NCBI GenBank assembly: GCA_963921425.1
Contig: OY992836.1
Span: forward strand, 14,773,614-14,837,613
Length of the DNA: 64,000 nt
Reading direction: 5' to 3'
Source: Dryas octopetala
Lineage: Eukaryota; Streptophyta; Magnoliopsida; Rosales; Rosaceae
Shown here: one piece after another, positions 23,100 to 33,856 of the stretch
Numbering within the stretch: position 1 is the stretch's first letter
Layout of the letters: each line of letters begins with the position of its first letter
The notes under the pieces: generated by a model
What the model was told of the DNA's origin: nothing
What the model saw: the letters and a program-made list of their open reading frames with translations, nothing else
Database searches by the model: none
Translations under genes and position numbers: made by a program

Positions 23100-25262
23100 A
23101 TGCTTCGCATGGTCACTCAATTAACAGACATGGTTTTATCAATTAGACCTCATATTCGAAGAATATTTACATGTTCAACCATTGCTCATACAGAATGTAG
23201 GAACCTTCTGCTTTGGGAAACGAAACCAGACCAGCTAGAGCAGAAAACCCATTTGGGTAGTTATGTAGATATGCTTGAACTCAACGCTCAGTTGAAGCAG
23301 CTAGTTAAAATCGGTAATGTTGGAGAGGCTCGGAAAATGTTCGATAAAATGCCTCACAGAGATGAGATTTCATGGACCAATATGATTTCGGGCTATGTAA
23401 GTGTTTCCGATGCCTCTGAAGCATTGGCTTTGTTCCCGAACATGTGGGTTCAGCCTGGACTCTGCATGGATCCCTTTGTTCTTAGTGTTGTACTCAAGGC
23501 TTGTGGACTTAGTATGAACTTGTCTTATGGGGAACTAGTACATGGGTACTCGATAAAATCGGGTTTCGTGAATTCAGTCTTTGTGGGTAGTGCTCTTCTT
23601 GACATGTATATGAAGATTGGTAAGATTGAGCAAGGCTGTAGAGTCTTTGATCAAATGCCGATAAGAAATGTGGTATCTTGGACCACCATTATAACAGGGC
23701 TTGTTCGTGCCGGTTACAATGTGGAGGGTTTGATATATTCTTCTGAAATGTGGAAGTCAAAGGTCCAGTATGACGCATATGCATTTGCCATCTCATTGAA
23801 GGCGTGCGCTGATTTGGGTGCTTTGAATTATGGGAGAGCGTTTCACACACAAACATTGAAGACAGGGTTTGATGAGAACTCATTTGTAGCTAACTCTCTT
23901 TCTACTATGTACAACAAATGTGGCAAATTAGATTATGGGTTGCAGTTGTTTGCAAAGATGAGGACACAGGATGTTGTTTCATGGACATCAATCATTACAA
24001 CGTATGTTTGGATAGGTCAAGAGGACCGTGCAATCAAAGCATTTAAAAGAATGCAGGAGTGTGGTGTGAGTCCTAATGAATACACTTTTGCAGCTGTTAT
24101 CTCTGGATGTGCCAACCTTGCTAGAGTTGAATTGGGTGAACAATTACATGCCCACATTTTACGCATGGGTCTAGTAAGTTATTTGTCGGTGGGAAATTCC
24201 ATTGTAACCATGTATTTCAAATGTGGGCGTTTGGCTTCAGCTTCAATCGTGTTTCATGAGATGGGCACAAAAGATATTGTTTCATGGAGCACTGTAATTG
24301 CAGGGTATTCTCAAGGAGGTTATGGGGAAGAAGCTTTTCAGTATTTTTCGTGGATGAGAAGGGAAGGACCAAAACCAAATGAGTTTGCTCTTGCTAGTGT
24401 ATTGAGTGTTTGTGGAAGCATGGCAATGCTTGAGCAAGGGAAGCAACTGCACGCTCATGTCCTGTCTGTTGGTTTAGAGTGTACATCTATGGTACAAAGT
24501 GCTCTAGTCAATATGTATTCAAAATGTGGAAGTATAAAAGAAGCGGAAAAAATATTTGATGTGACAGAACATAATGATATAATTTCATGGACGGCCATGA
24601 TTAATGGATATGCTGAACATGGGTACTACCAAGAAGCCATTGATATGTTTGAGAAGATTCCTAGGGTTGGTCTGAAACCAGACTCAGTGACCTTCATCGG
24701 TGTTCTTGCTGCTTGCTGCCATTGTGGATTGGTTGATCTTGGTTTCCACTACTTCAATTCAATGAGAAATGACTTTGGGATTAATCCTTCAAAAGAACAC
24801 TATGGCTGCATGATTGATCTCCTCTGTCGAGCTGGACGGTTAAGTGAGGCAGAGCACATGATCAGAAGTATGCCATTTCAACAGGATGATGTTGTTTGGT
24901 CTACTCTGCTTAGTGCATGTAGACTCCACGGTGATGTTGACTGTGCAATACGCGCTGCAGAGGAGATTCTTAAGTTAGATCCAAATTGTGCAGGGACTCA
25001 CATAACCCTGGCTAATATATATGCTGCCAAAGGAAAGTGGAGGGAAGCAGCAGATGTAAGGAAAATGATGAGATCAAAGAGGATAATTAAGGAGCCGGGA
25101 TGGTCTTGGATAAAGGTCAAGGATCAGGTTTCTGTATTTGTTGCAGGGGATAGGTCTCATCCACAAGGTGATGATATATACAGTGTGTTGGAATTACTAG
25201 CTTCAAAGGCAGAAATTGCCATTCAGGAAATGGGCTCTTCATCAACTGATGTTGAAGATTAG
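23100..25262 (+). CDS. Pentatricopeptide repeat protein, PLS class with E motifs
   Basis: A single-exon 720-aa frame from ATG 23100. It is a chain of P, L and S repeats, recognisable by recurring VVSWTTIITG, GKQLHAHVLS and NMYSKCG-type segments from about residue 70 to 600. It then has the E-domain (DDVVWSTLLSACRLHGDVD and WSWIKVKDQVSVFVAGDRSHP). It stops after a short E+-like region, so no DYW deaminase domain is present. PLS/E PPR proteins enter mitochondria or plastids, bind RNA by a per-repeat code and guide C-to-U editing with a DYW partner in trans. The sequence recalls Arabidopsis At3g47840 (memory, unverified). It is convergent with the LPP-epsilon gene. Intron-less structure is usual for the family. 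Confidence 0.93.
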   Translation: MLRMVTQLTDMVLSIRPHIRRIFTCSTIAHTECRNLLLWETKPDQLEQKTHLGSYVDMLELNAQLKQLVKIGNVGEARKMFDKMPHRDEISWTNMISGYVSVSDASEALALFPNMWVQPGLCMDPFVLSVVLKACGLSMNLSYGELVHGYSIKSGFVNSVFVGSALLDMYMKIGKIEQGCRVFDQMPIRNVVSWTTIITGLVRAGYNVEGLIYSSEMWKSKVQYDAYAFAISLKACADLGALNYGRAFHTQTLKTGFDENSFVANSLSTMYNKCGKLDYGLQLFAKMRTQDVVSWTSIITTYVWIGQEDRAIKAFKRMQECGVSPNEYTFAAVISGCANLARVELGEQLHAHILRMGLVSYLSVGNSIVTMYFKCGRLASASIVFHEMGTKDIVSWSTVIAGYSQGGYGEEAFQYFSWMRREGPKPNEFALASVLSVCGSMAMLEQGKQLHAHVLSVGLECTSMVQSALVNMYSKCGSIKEAEKIFDVTEHNDIISWTAMINGYAEHGYYQEAIDMFEKIPRVGLKPDSVTFIGVLAACCHCGLVDLGFHYFNSMRNDFGINPSKEHYGCMIDLLCRAGRLSEAEHMIRSMPFQQDDVVWSTLLSACRLHGDVDCAIRAAEEILKLDPNCAGTHITLANIYAAKGKWREAADVRKMMRSKRIIKEPGWSWIKVKDQVSVFVAGDRSHPQGDDIYSVLELLASKAEIAIQEMGSSSTDVED

Positions 25263-26312
25263 TATTTAATCCATTGCAATTTGAGGTTACCTCTCCAATT
25301 TGATGAAGTTACTATCTGAGAGTTGCATATCAAAAATACTGAGGAGATGTTTCAATTGCATGAAGTTTATATTGGACCAAGGATGTGAATCAGGATTTTT
25401 TCGAGATGCATCTAGTAATTTGGAGATCCTCTCAAGGCATAGTTGTGTTTTATGGAACCAAATGAAATTGCATCTTTGGCTGCAGCGCAAGGATAGGAAA
25501 AGCATATGCAAAACTGGACCAAGGGTGGGATTGAAGGTTAAGCATTGCTGAAGCCATGGAAACTTAGTTATGAACTGGTCTCTTCAAAGAAATTGCACGC
25601 TTTTGCGGAGTTTTGGACTTTTAACACTAGAGGACTAACTTATAATAACATCTTCTAATTCAGATGACTAACTGGTAGCTATATTCGTGAATTATTTGTT
25701 TGCATTAGATTTGATATCGGCTCAAGCAGGTTTTCCAGATACCTGTGCTGCATCATTCCAATGCAAAGCATGTTGGGTCCAAAGGCTAATCTCTCTTTGG
25801 TTGCTTTGATAGTTAATATACTTACCTTGATTAAGTATTTTGAAATTGTTGGAATTTTTTTATCTTAAGTATCCTTGCCATATTAGTTGGAAGTGGTCCA
25901 AGATAGGAGTTGGAACTTGGAAGGATGTAGCACCTGATGGAAAAGGCTTCTTAAGGAGTTCTCCCTATCTTAGCTCTGCTGTTATCACAATTCAGTTCCG
26001 AGCTTTTGAGTAGATGCTCTCCAGTTGACAGTTCTGGACTTCTGATAATGACCTTGAAGCAAAACAAGATTATCGGCCGAGTCTTTCAGGAAAGTTTCGG
26101 CAGTTTTCACTCATTTGTATGCTTTTTTATTTTTTTTATTTTTTTATTTTGATAATTTATACCTTGTAACTGGATAATTGGAAGGCGCTCAATCCCATGC
26201 ATATTGAATCCACTACCAGTTTACCATATAGAGAAGCATTACATGAGATCCATATGTGGTGGAACTGAAGAAGATTTGCATCTTAATATTATTGTTTATC
26301 AATTTACATGCT
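25263..26312. other. Intergenic between convergent PPR and LPP-epsilon genes
   Basis: About 1 kb is shared by two 3' UTRs. It holds AT-rich DNA with a T-rich tract near 26126-26150. An 83-codon frame at 25300 has no family resemblance and is probably chance. Confidence 0.5.
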
Positions 26313-28249
26313 TCATGGTTCATCCCAAATCCAATAACAAATTACGTACAAAAGAAATCCTAGGCAAAATACAGCAGCACCCAAAAGAACAACTATTCGA
26401 ACCCATAAAGTAGAAATAAATGCTTTATGCACACCAGCATTCCATAACCAGTACCAAAAAATGGAGAAAAGGAATCCCAATGTAGCACCAACAACCACTT
26501 GACTAAGTGTATGGAGTCGTTGTGAGACTCGCAACCATGACTGCAAACACAAATAATAAAAGATATAAGTAAGCGCCAAAGCATAGATTCTATGGTGCAT
26601 TTAACTGAAAGCAGATCGAGATGGAATCTTACAAGATATGAACCAAATGCTAAGGCAAGCCCACCAATGATCAGGGTAATCTCATTTATCCCTAGCCATT
26701 CCACAACTGCAACAGCACACAGAGCAACAGCATTAGATGCCTAAATAAAGCTAGCAAATTGATATTTGACTAACAAGAACAAGAAAACTACATGCAGATT
26801 CTCATTACGACCAACAAGAAAACTCCACTCTCTTGCTTAATAAGAACTTTCAGGGTGTATTTAAGTGTTCCACAGGAATTCCAGACAGAATTACAAATTA
26901 TTTGGTGGCACAAGTTTGTGAAAAGGAGTGATGAAGATGGAGTCATGGCCTGAAACTGAGACAAAGTCGTACGACAAAATCCTAAAGATGTACCCTTCCT
27001 CATGCTACATGATAAATTAATTTGATATCCCATGAAAAATGATTACACACTGGTTGCAGATGTGATTACAATCCTATGTGGCTATAGCTCACTGTCTTCT
27101 GGAATGAGTCTCTTGCCTGACAAAGTCGTTGTGGGAATTCCTAATAATGTCATCTTCCACAATGAAACATTATAGATGAATTCAATATCCCACGAAAAAT
27201 GATTCATTAAACCTCTGAGCAATAATATTTTTTTCCCCAATATTTCACTGACTACAGTATAAAGTATGACAATTCATAATAGTTATACTGCAAACTATTT
27301 CTACAGCAACATGCTCATGGTAGTTTCTTCTACAAGACCTTGCAATATGATCCAAAGTCAACGCACTACACCAATCAGCATCTTATATCTTACAGACTTA
27401 AATCCCAACCTAAAGCATTCAGTCATTAGAGAAATTTATGAACTCCAAACCATTTTCATTCGTAAGTGCTCCTAAACACAAGAAGAATAAAAGTATCTCT
27501 TACCTGAAACAATAATGAACACAGAAATGTAGAAGATGGATTGGGCATGTGAAGAAGGCATTCCAGGCTCAGATCTCAACGAGTGAGCAGGTCGCTCTTG
27601 GTTTAGTATCCGTTTGAGTGTAACAGAGAGCAAAGTATTTACAACAGACCCCATGACAGCCCACATGGCTTCTGCATCATGCCTCCATAGAATCACAACA
27701 ACAAAAAGAAGGGACACAACCCACTTGCTCTGTGTCCAAACCAAGACACAACAATTTACAGAAGGCTCAGAAAACATGTTTATAAAATGTTAATCCAAAT
27801 GCTACAAAATTCTAATAGAACTCTCATGGTTCATCAAACAAACAAAATGAATGCAAAACCCAGAACTCTCATGAAAGCAAAAACCATGACTGAGAGGAAA
27901 AGTAGATATTACCAACCAGTCGATTTAGAGTGGATTCGACCGTATTATCCACAATCAAAGGACTCAACTCTGAAGACCCATCAATGTAATCTTCTTGTTG
28001 AAGCACTCCAACGCCTTCATCACCATTAACGTTCCTAGGGACCATTTTGATCAGCTCAACCATGGAGTTGGGACCCATGACTCTGCTCCTCCCTAAACCA
28101 GCTTTCTTGGGGGATAATCCACCGGAAAAGAACAATTTTGAGGTGGGAAATCTTGGAGGAGATATGGGTTTCACGGATTTGAGGCTACACGAACGGCGGG
28201 GAAATAGTTCGAGGTTGGGATGGTGAAAATTGGCGGTTGTTGATGACAT
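26313..28249 (-). CDS. LPPE: Lipid phosphate phosphatase epsilon, chloroplastic
   Basis: Four exons on the minus strand: 28249-27917, 27729-27504, 26706-26633 and 26540-26313, giving 286 aa. Residues 1 to about 60 are Ser/Pro/Lys-rich and transit-peptide-like. The PAP2 phosphatase motifs follow: C1 KRILNQERP (K150...R157-P158), C2 PSSH (169-172), and C3 with R215 and H221. In C3 the usual Asp is Gln225, which from memory is also the case in other LPP-epsilon proteins. Several membrane segments follow (LVIGG-type block and VRIVVLLGAAVFCLGFLLYV). The enzyme dephosphorylates phosphatidic acid to diacylglycerol at the plastid envelope for galactolipid synthesis. Its position next to MAN7 and ERA matches the Arabidopsis neighbourhood. 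Confidence 0.93.
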
Positions 28250-30245
28250 GTTTTATCCAACTGGGTTAGACTTTAGAGTACATGGACTAAAACCAACGGC
28301 CATTGGAGAAAGTTTTTATGAAGGAGTGAAGGACCATTTTTTATTTTTTGTTCTATCTGAAGCACTATTTTGCGTGGACGAAATAGAGTTGACTGTTGAC
28401 TCATATAATATGAGTCACCCTCTCACATAAGTAAAGTAAAACTTAGTAACTTACTCATGTTAGTTTGTCCACATCACTTTTGTGAGAGGCTGAGAGCGAA
28501 TCACATTGCAAGAACTACATTTAAAATGTGTATACGTTTTTTTTTTTTAGTCTAAAGTGTATACGTTTTTAATATAAGCTTAAAATAAGGTATTTGGAGT
28601 CTCCATTTTCATACACTTTAGACAAAAAAAAAAAAACATATGCACATCATCATACACCACGAGGGCACAAGGTCCACGCCAAAAACCAACCACAACAAAA
28701 CGCACGGTCAAACAAAGCAGCACTGGCAACGCGCACAATTAACAATAAACAAGAAAACTCCCAACTTCAACACTAATGAAACGTACCATGGCCGATTGGC
28801 CCCAAAAGATTCCAGTTTTGGCACAGCCTCCTAAGTCTCCTAATTTATTGATAATCTTCGTTCCATGCAAGTAATAAAAGGATAGCAACAATAATCTTTA
28901 GAAGAACCACCCACTTTTAATGTTTTGGATGGCAAATTTTCACTAATGCAATAAGTGTGTACTCACTCACATCCCACAATGTTTATGTACTTGTATCCCA
29001 CATACAAGAAGCCCTATATGCATATCTATTTGCATATTATAATGCATGCAGTTGCACAACAATTTAATATATCATCGATAAAATTATTCATATTACAATT
29101 ATGAATCACATATCCTCCATACAGATAAAATTTATTTATAGATCATATCTATCAATTCTATGACCAGTCAATATAAACATTATTTTCAATATATTAATTT
29201 GTAATATAATTTTCAATACGTATATATATGTAGTATAAGAGAAACATCGAGAGTCTTCAGGTTTTGTTATCACTTAAGTCTTTGTTGAAGCGACAACACT
29301 GAGTTGGAGTCAATTTAAGGGAGATTCTTCGTGTTGAGTTTAAGAAAAGTGGAAGAGACAATTGTTGGGGTTTTCTAAATTTTATAATATTCTTTTAAGT
29401 GGTTCTTTGTCAGTCCATGGTTTTCTCACTAACATGGATCTCCAACCATGGTTGGCTTATTTATTTTTAGTTTTGGAATTTATTTTTTTAGTTATTAAAC
29501 AAAGGAAAAATGATGATGACAACATCTAAGAATAGTCTTAATTTGGTAGATCAACAACCCTACAGCACTCTTCATTTCCCATGAATAGAAGAGTAATGAT
29601 GGGGAAATTTAAAAAAATAGCCCCTTTTTTTGTTCCATTAAAGATTTTGTTTTTTTTTTTTAGTGTTGTAGAAATCTAACTCTTAAGTAGTGCTCAAACT
29701 CTAATTAAAAAGTGTTTAGAACCCTTTAGAATAGCTCTCGGACTCTCATTGAAAAGTGTTCAGATCCTTTTTGAATAGTGCTTAAATAGAGTCGTGCTCG
29801 AGGGTCACTCCAGCATAATTCGAGGAGAACTCAAATACCTTAGATAAGCTTTAACATTTTTTCAATGACAACATACTCCTTCACAATATGAGCCTATGAA
29901 ATTTGTAGGTGTCCTTAGAATACCCCTTTTCTAGATACCAAACCTTTAAATTTCAGAGTTTTATCTCACTGAATAGCAATGCGAGCCCATCAAACTCTGA
30001 GATCGCTGATACCTTCATACCTTATGATTTTGGTCCGTTAGGCCCGAAAAAAAGTTCTAAATTTTAAATCTAGTGGGCCGAAAAGAAGAAAAGGAACAAG
30101 AGCCGATGTAATATCTCCTTTTAGATGGCGGCCCATCTGATTTTAAAAGATCATGATTATGAGTGCACAACCATTTCACAATTCAAAAATGTTTTTGTAA
30201 AACCAAAAGAAAAAAATTTATGTTGCATGCTTGAAATCAAACAAA
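28250..30245. other. Intergenic: LPP-epsilon promoter side and repeat-rich spacer
   Basis: AT-rich DNA without recognisable exons. A small inverted repeat lies at 28526-28647 (separate entry). A stretch at about 29600-29880 with repeated AGTGCTCAAACTC-like phrases looks like an old degenerate transposon. A loosely similar phrase occurs in intron 2 of the methyltransferase gene near 50070-50200. Confidence 0.45.
28526..28647. repeat. Short inverted-repeat element
   Basis: Two arms of about 42 bp (ATGTGTATACG + T-tract + AGTCTAAAGTGTAT, and its inverted copy) enclose a spacer of about 40 bp. It is possibly a tiny MITE. No target duplication was found. Confidence 0.45.
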
Positions 30246-30250
30246 TATGC

Positions 30251-30906
30251 TGTTGATGCCCAAAAATGGTAGAGCAGTCAACGTCGAGTCGAACCACGTA
30301 GGCCCGTTGACCCACCACTGAGCGGATGACACGTCGAAGTGGGGCAGGAACGGGTAGCTGGGTCCGACTGGTGAGGAATTAGAGAGAATGATATCCAAAG
30401 CACCCTGCGCAAGTACACAAAAGTGAGCGGGAAGGGCACCGGTGTGGTGCCGGCCAAAGCTCCTCCGACGCTCAAGTCAGTGTTCAGAGAGATCTGAGAG
30501 CAGAGTGAGTGAATAGTATAATAATGATTTCAGTTGTCCTTTTGTGACAAGAAGGTACCTCTTTTATAGTACCTTTGGAAGAGTGTCAACCAATCCGGTG
30601 ATGACACGTGTCCCTTGTGATGACTTGCACTGTAGGAGCGCCACGTGTCACCGGTCTCGAGGATCCGAGTGAGTTGACACGGGTCGGGGCTTAGGAGGCT
30701 GGAGCTTAGGAGGCCGGAGCCTATGGGGCCGGAGCCTATGGGGCCGGAGCTTAGGAGGCCGGAGCCTATGGGGCCGGAGCCTAGAAGGTTAAGGCCTAGG
30801 AGGCCGGAGCCTAGCGGGGGCTTAGTCTTTGGGTCTAGGCCCAAACGACATGATGTCAAGCCTTCTGTCACTTGTCGTTATGCCGAGATGATTAGTCATA
30901 CGAACA
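30251..30906 (-). repeat. Gypsy-type 3' LTR (656 bp)
   Basis: 655 of 656 positions match the 5' LTR. On the minus strand it carries an array of GGCCGGAGCCTATGG-like units (about 30680-30810, seen on the plus strand) upstream of two ACGTG boxes and a TATA box. Confidence 0.95.
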
Positions 30907-31089
30907 GAAGTCCCCCAAGTTTCCGAGCAAAAGATACTTCTTGGTTGGGAACTTTGCACACAAAGAAGTCCGAGCAGAACGACAAGTGTCCACATACTTG
31001 TTCCTGCTTAAGATACTGTCCAGAAGTCCCCCAAGTTCCTGAGCAAGAAAAGCTGTACTGTAGGAAAGCTTGGGGGGTTACATATGAAA

Positions 31090-31132
<43 letters not shown>

Positions 31133-31290
31133 GTGTCTGATCACCCTGTACTCCGAGCAGTAGACGCTTCGTGTAATCCCAGTGAATCTCATCCGATTTT
31201 AATGGTGGGATGTCGCCCTTTGTAAATGAGAATCTAGCATGAAACGGTAGAGCCCAAATATAAAGATTGCACACCCACAACTACAACTCT

Positions 31291-31321
<31 letters not shown>

Positions 31322-32781
31322 GGCTGTCTTGGAGAGAGTATGTATTTGCTTGGCTGTGTTTGAAAAAGAAAAACAGGGAAGCCAAAGGGGGCTCGGGTCG
31401 GGGGAAGAGCAACTCGGGTCGGAGGGAAGAGGCCGGGTCGGAAGGAAGAGGCCGGGCCAGATCTGTGCTCGGGGCGGAGGGAGGGAGCGCGCGGGTCAGA
31501 GGCTCTGCTCGGGTGAGTGCTGGGCTCGGCTCGGGTGGGCTGGAGCGCTGCTCGGGTCGGCGGGTCGGGAGGGTGTGTGGCCGGATCTGCCGAGCTCGGG
31601 TCGGAGAGGAAGCGCGCGGGTCGGAAGAGCGACGGGTCGTGCTGCGCGTGGGTCAGAAGAGGACCGACTTGGAAGAAAAGGGGCGCGGGCCGGACTCGGG
31701 GCTCGGGCGGAGGAGCTGAGAGGGTGCGCGGCTCGGGGGGGGGGTGGTGTGGGCTCGGGCCGGACCTGCCGAGCTCGGAAGTCGCGCTGCTGGGGGGGTG
31801 TGTTGCTGCTCAGCTCGGGCCAAGGCTGTGAGGGGGCTCGGATCGGGGTGGTGCTGCACGGAGCTGTGATGTGTGCAGAGCTGGTGTGCAGGTCTGCTCG
31901 GGCAGAAGGGTTGCGTGGACTGCTCAGCTCGGCTCGGGTGTGGCTGCTCAGTAGCGGCGCAGGGGGGGCTGCTCAGTAGCAGCGCAAAAACCACAGCTCG
32001 GTTTTGAGCTGTTCGAAGCACTAAAGGTAAAAAATGTTTGGAATCCTGTCAAGCTCTGTGTTGTGAAAATTGTTTTCCTTGGAAAATTGAGAAATGTGAG
32101 CAACTGTGGTTGTCCAGCCTGAGGCGGACCTTGGAAGTCTGTTTGTGAATTTGTGGATAATGTGAGTAGAGGCAGGTGGAGGGGCAGGTGGGTATGAACC
32201 TTGCCGAGCACTGGGTAGGCCACACGCCTACACTTTGGACTTTGTAATTTATTGGGTATTGTTGTGATTTTTGCCAGGTACGTAGGAAACAAGATTAGTG
32301 GGTCGGAACCCGTCCGAGCTGTTGAAGCCGCGGAAGACTGGTAAGGCATGGGTTGTCATGGCTCTTCCCCTTGAATTGATTTTTTGAAGATTGGCTTTGA
32401 TAAATGGTTGGTGGCTGAGCATGTGAAAAGTGATAGGGTGAATGTTGTAAATTTGGGGGTGGAAGAGCACATATGAGGGGTGGGAAACCAGTAGCGACCT
32501 TGATATGTCCATGGTGTTGTCATGGTATTCCGAGTACTTCCCATCTTGATTTTTGTTGTTTTTTTTTTTTACGGGCAGGTGTGCGGGGCGGAAGCCTGGG
32601 CTCGGGCCGGGGCTGGTGGTGCACTGGGCGGAAGCTCGGAGAGAGCTGGCGTCAGGGGCGCGGAAACCTGGGTGGGTGCGCGGCGAGGAAGCCTGAGTGG
32701 GTGTGCGGCGCGGAAGCCTGGGTGGTGAGCAGGGCGGAAGCCTGGGCTCGAGCCGGGGCAGGAAGCCTAAGCAATGCATTG

Positions 32782-32998
32782 CAGGCCGAGCTACTGCAGG
32801 CCAGGAGGGAGGCAGACCAGGCTAGGCAAGAGTTGGAGCAGTGCGAGGAGGAGCTGAGCCAAGCCAAGCAGGTGGTCTGTTAGGGGCTGGCAGTAATGAT
32901 GGACATACCAACGTTCCAGAGGGAGGTGCCCAGGGGGAAGAGCCCGAGGATGGAGCATCCACAGGTGGGGAGCATGACATGGGAGAGGATCCCAAATA
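32782..32998 (+). pseudogene. Antisense coiled-coil coding remnant inside the Gypsy-type element
   Basis: On the strand opposite gag, 32782-32871 encodes AELLQARREADQARQELEQ and continues with an acidic heptad-like pattern, preceded by acceptor-like TTGCAG. A second open stretch runs to the stop at about 32996-32998 in another frame and encodes a Gly/Glu-rich acidic tail (EGGAQGEEPEDGASTGGEHD). The switch of frame near 32870 suggests a frameshift in a once continuous sequence. Tat-lineage Gypsy elements are known to carry extra antisense ORFs. This may be one, or a captured host fragment. Origin is uncertain. Confidence 0.4.
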
Positions 32999-33219
32999 AA
33001 TGCTTGAAGCAAACAAGGCCCGGGGGCAGGGGTGGGCGGACCATCGCCCTATTTTTGTTTGAATTATATGGTCGGGTCGGATGTAGCCCGTGCCAAATTA
33101 CAAACTCTTTCGATTATTCCCTTTGTACTTTATGATATTTGGATGGTTTGGAGGGTGTCCAACCCGTTTATGGGGTAGGATGCCCTTCCCTTTAATACAT
33201 GGTATTGTGGGATTTTCTC

Positions 33220-33600
33220 GAATGCATGGTACTTAGTTTCCCTTGAATGCATGATATTGATTTTTCTCTGAATGCATGGTACTTAGTTTCCCTTGAATGC
33301 ATGAGATTGATTTTCCCTTGAATGCATGGTACTTAAGTTCCCTTGAATGCATGTGCCATAGCCGCGCCCTGAATGCATGGTACTTAGCTTCCCTTGAATG
33401 CATGGGCGGATATGGGCAGGGTCGGATGTCTGATGGCCCGGGGGTCCATACAGCCAATTAAGACTTTGAATAAAAATGAAGAAAAAGGTGTCCGTGGTAG
33501 GACTTCCGTGAATGCATGGTACTTAGTTTCCCTTGAATGCATTTGCCATAGCCGCGCCCTGAATGCATGGTACTTGGCTTCCCTTGAATGCATGGGGCGG
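33220..33600. repeat. 25-bp GAATGCAT tandem array with a 192-bp duplication
   Basis: Eight or so units of about 25 bp, each beginning GAATGCAT (for example GAATGCATGGTACTTAGTTT), run from 33220 to 33407. The array and its flank are duplicated with a period of about 192 bp, the second copy reaching about 33695. Units touch each other without spacers. Confidence 0.8.
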
Positions 33601-33856
33601 ATATGGGTAGGGTCAGATGTCTGATGGCCCGGGGGTCCATACAGCCAATTAACACTTTGAATAAAAATGAAGAAAAATCTGTCCGTGGTAGGACTCTCAT
33701 TTATGAAAGCGATAACATAGATGAAATTGAAAAAAGTCCCCGGGGGGTACAACATGTGTCTACTTGTAAAAGTAGCGGAGGTGCTCGGCGCGCCAAGGGT
33801 GGCCGAGTTCCTTGCCGGTTGTGGCGCGGAGCCTGTATGTGCCTGGACGGACGACC

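Larger units (their letters stand above)
30907..33856. other. Interior 3' half of the Gypsy-type element, without pol
   Basis: It contains a repeated polypurine-like phrase (GAAGTCCCCCAAG at 30907 and again at about 31021). It also has T tracts of about 37 bp (31095-31131) and 28 bp (31294-31321), and a G+C-rich zone dominated by CTCGGGTCGG-like words (about 31380-32000). More G+C-rich arrays lie at 32575-32770, with a GAATGCAT array at 33220-33600. Long frames over the GC-rich zone are composition artefacts. No RT or integrase motif was found on either strand. Confidence 0.7.

Noticed and set aside
26788..27475. Open frames within intron 2 of the LPP-epsilon gene
   Set aside because: They lie in intron sequence and carry no PAP2 motif or other domain.
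31267..32021. Long overlapping open frames of 100-220 codons on both strands
   Set aside because: They arise from G+C-rich repetitive words with few stop codons; no domain or consistent codon pattern.
32871..32893. A tiny intron joining the two halves of the antisense coiled-coil ORF
   Set aside because: The gap is about 20 bp, far below plant intron size; a frameshift is more likely.
33220..33600. Regular short repeats that might look like a CRISPR array
   Set aside because: Units are contiguous 25-bp repeats without unique spacers, inside a plant retrotransposon.
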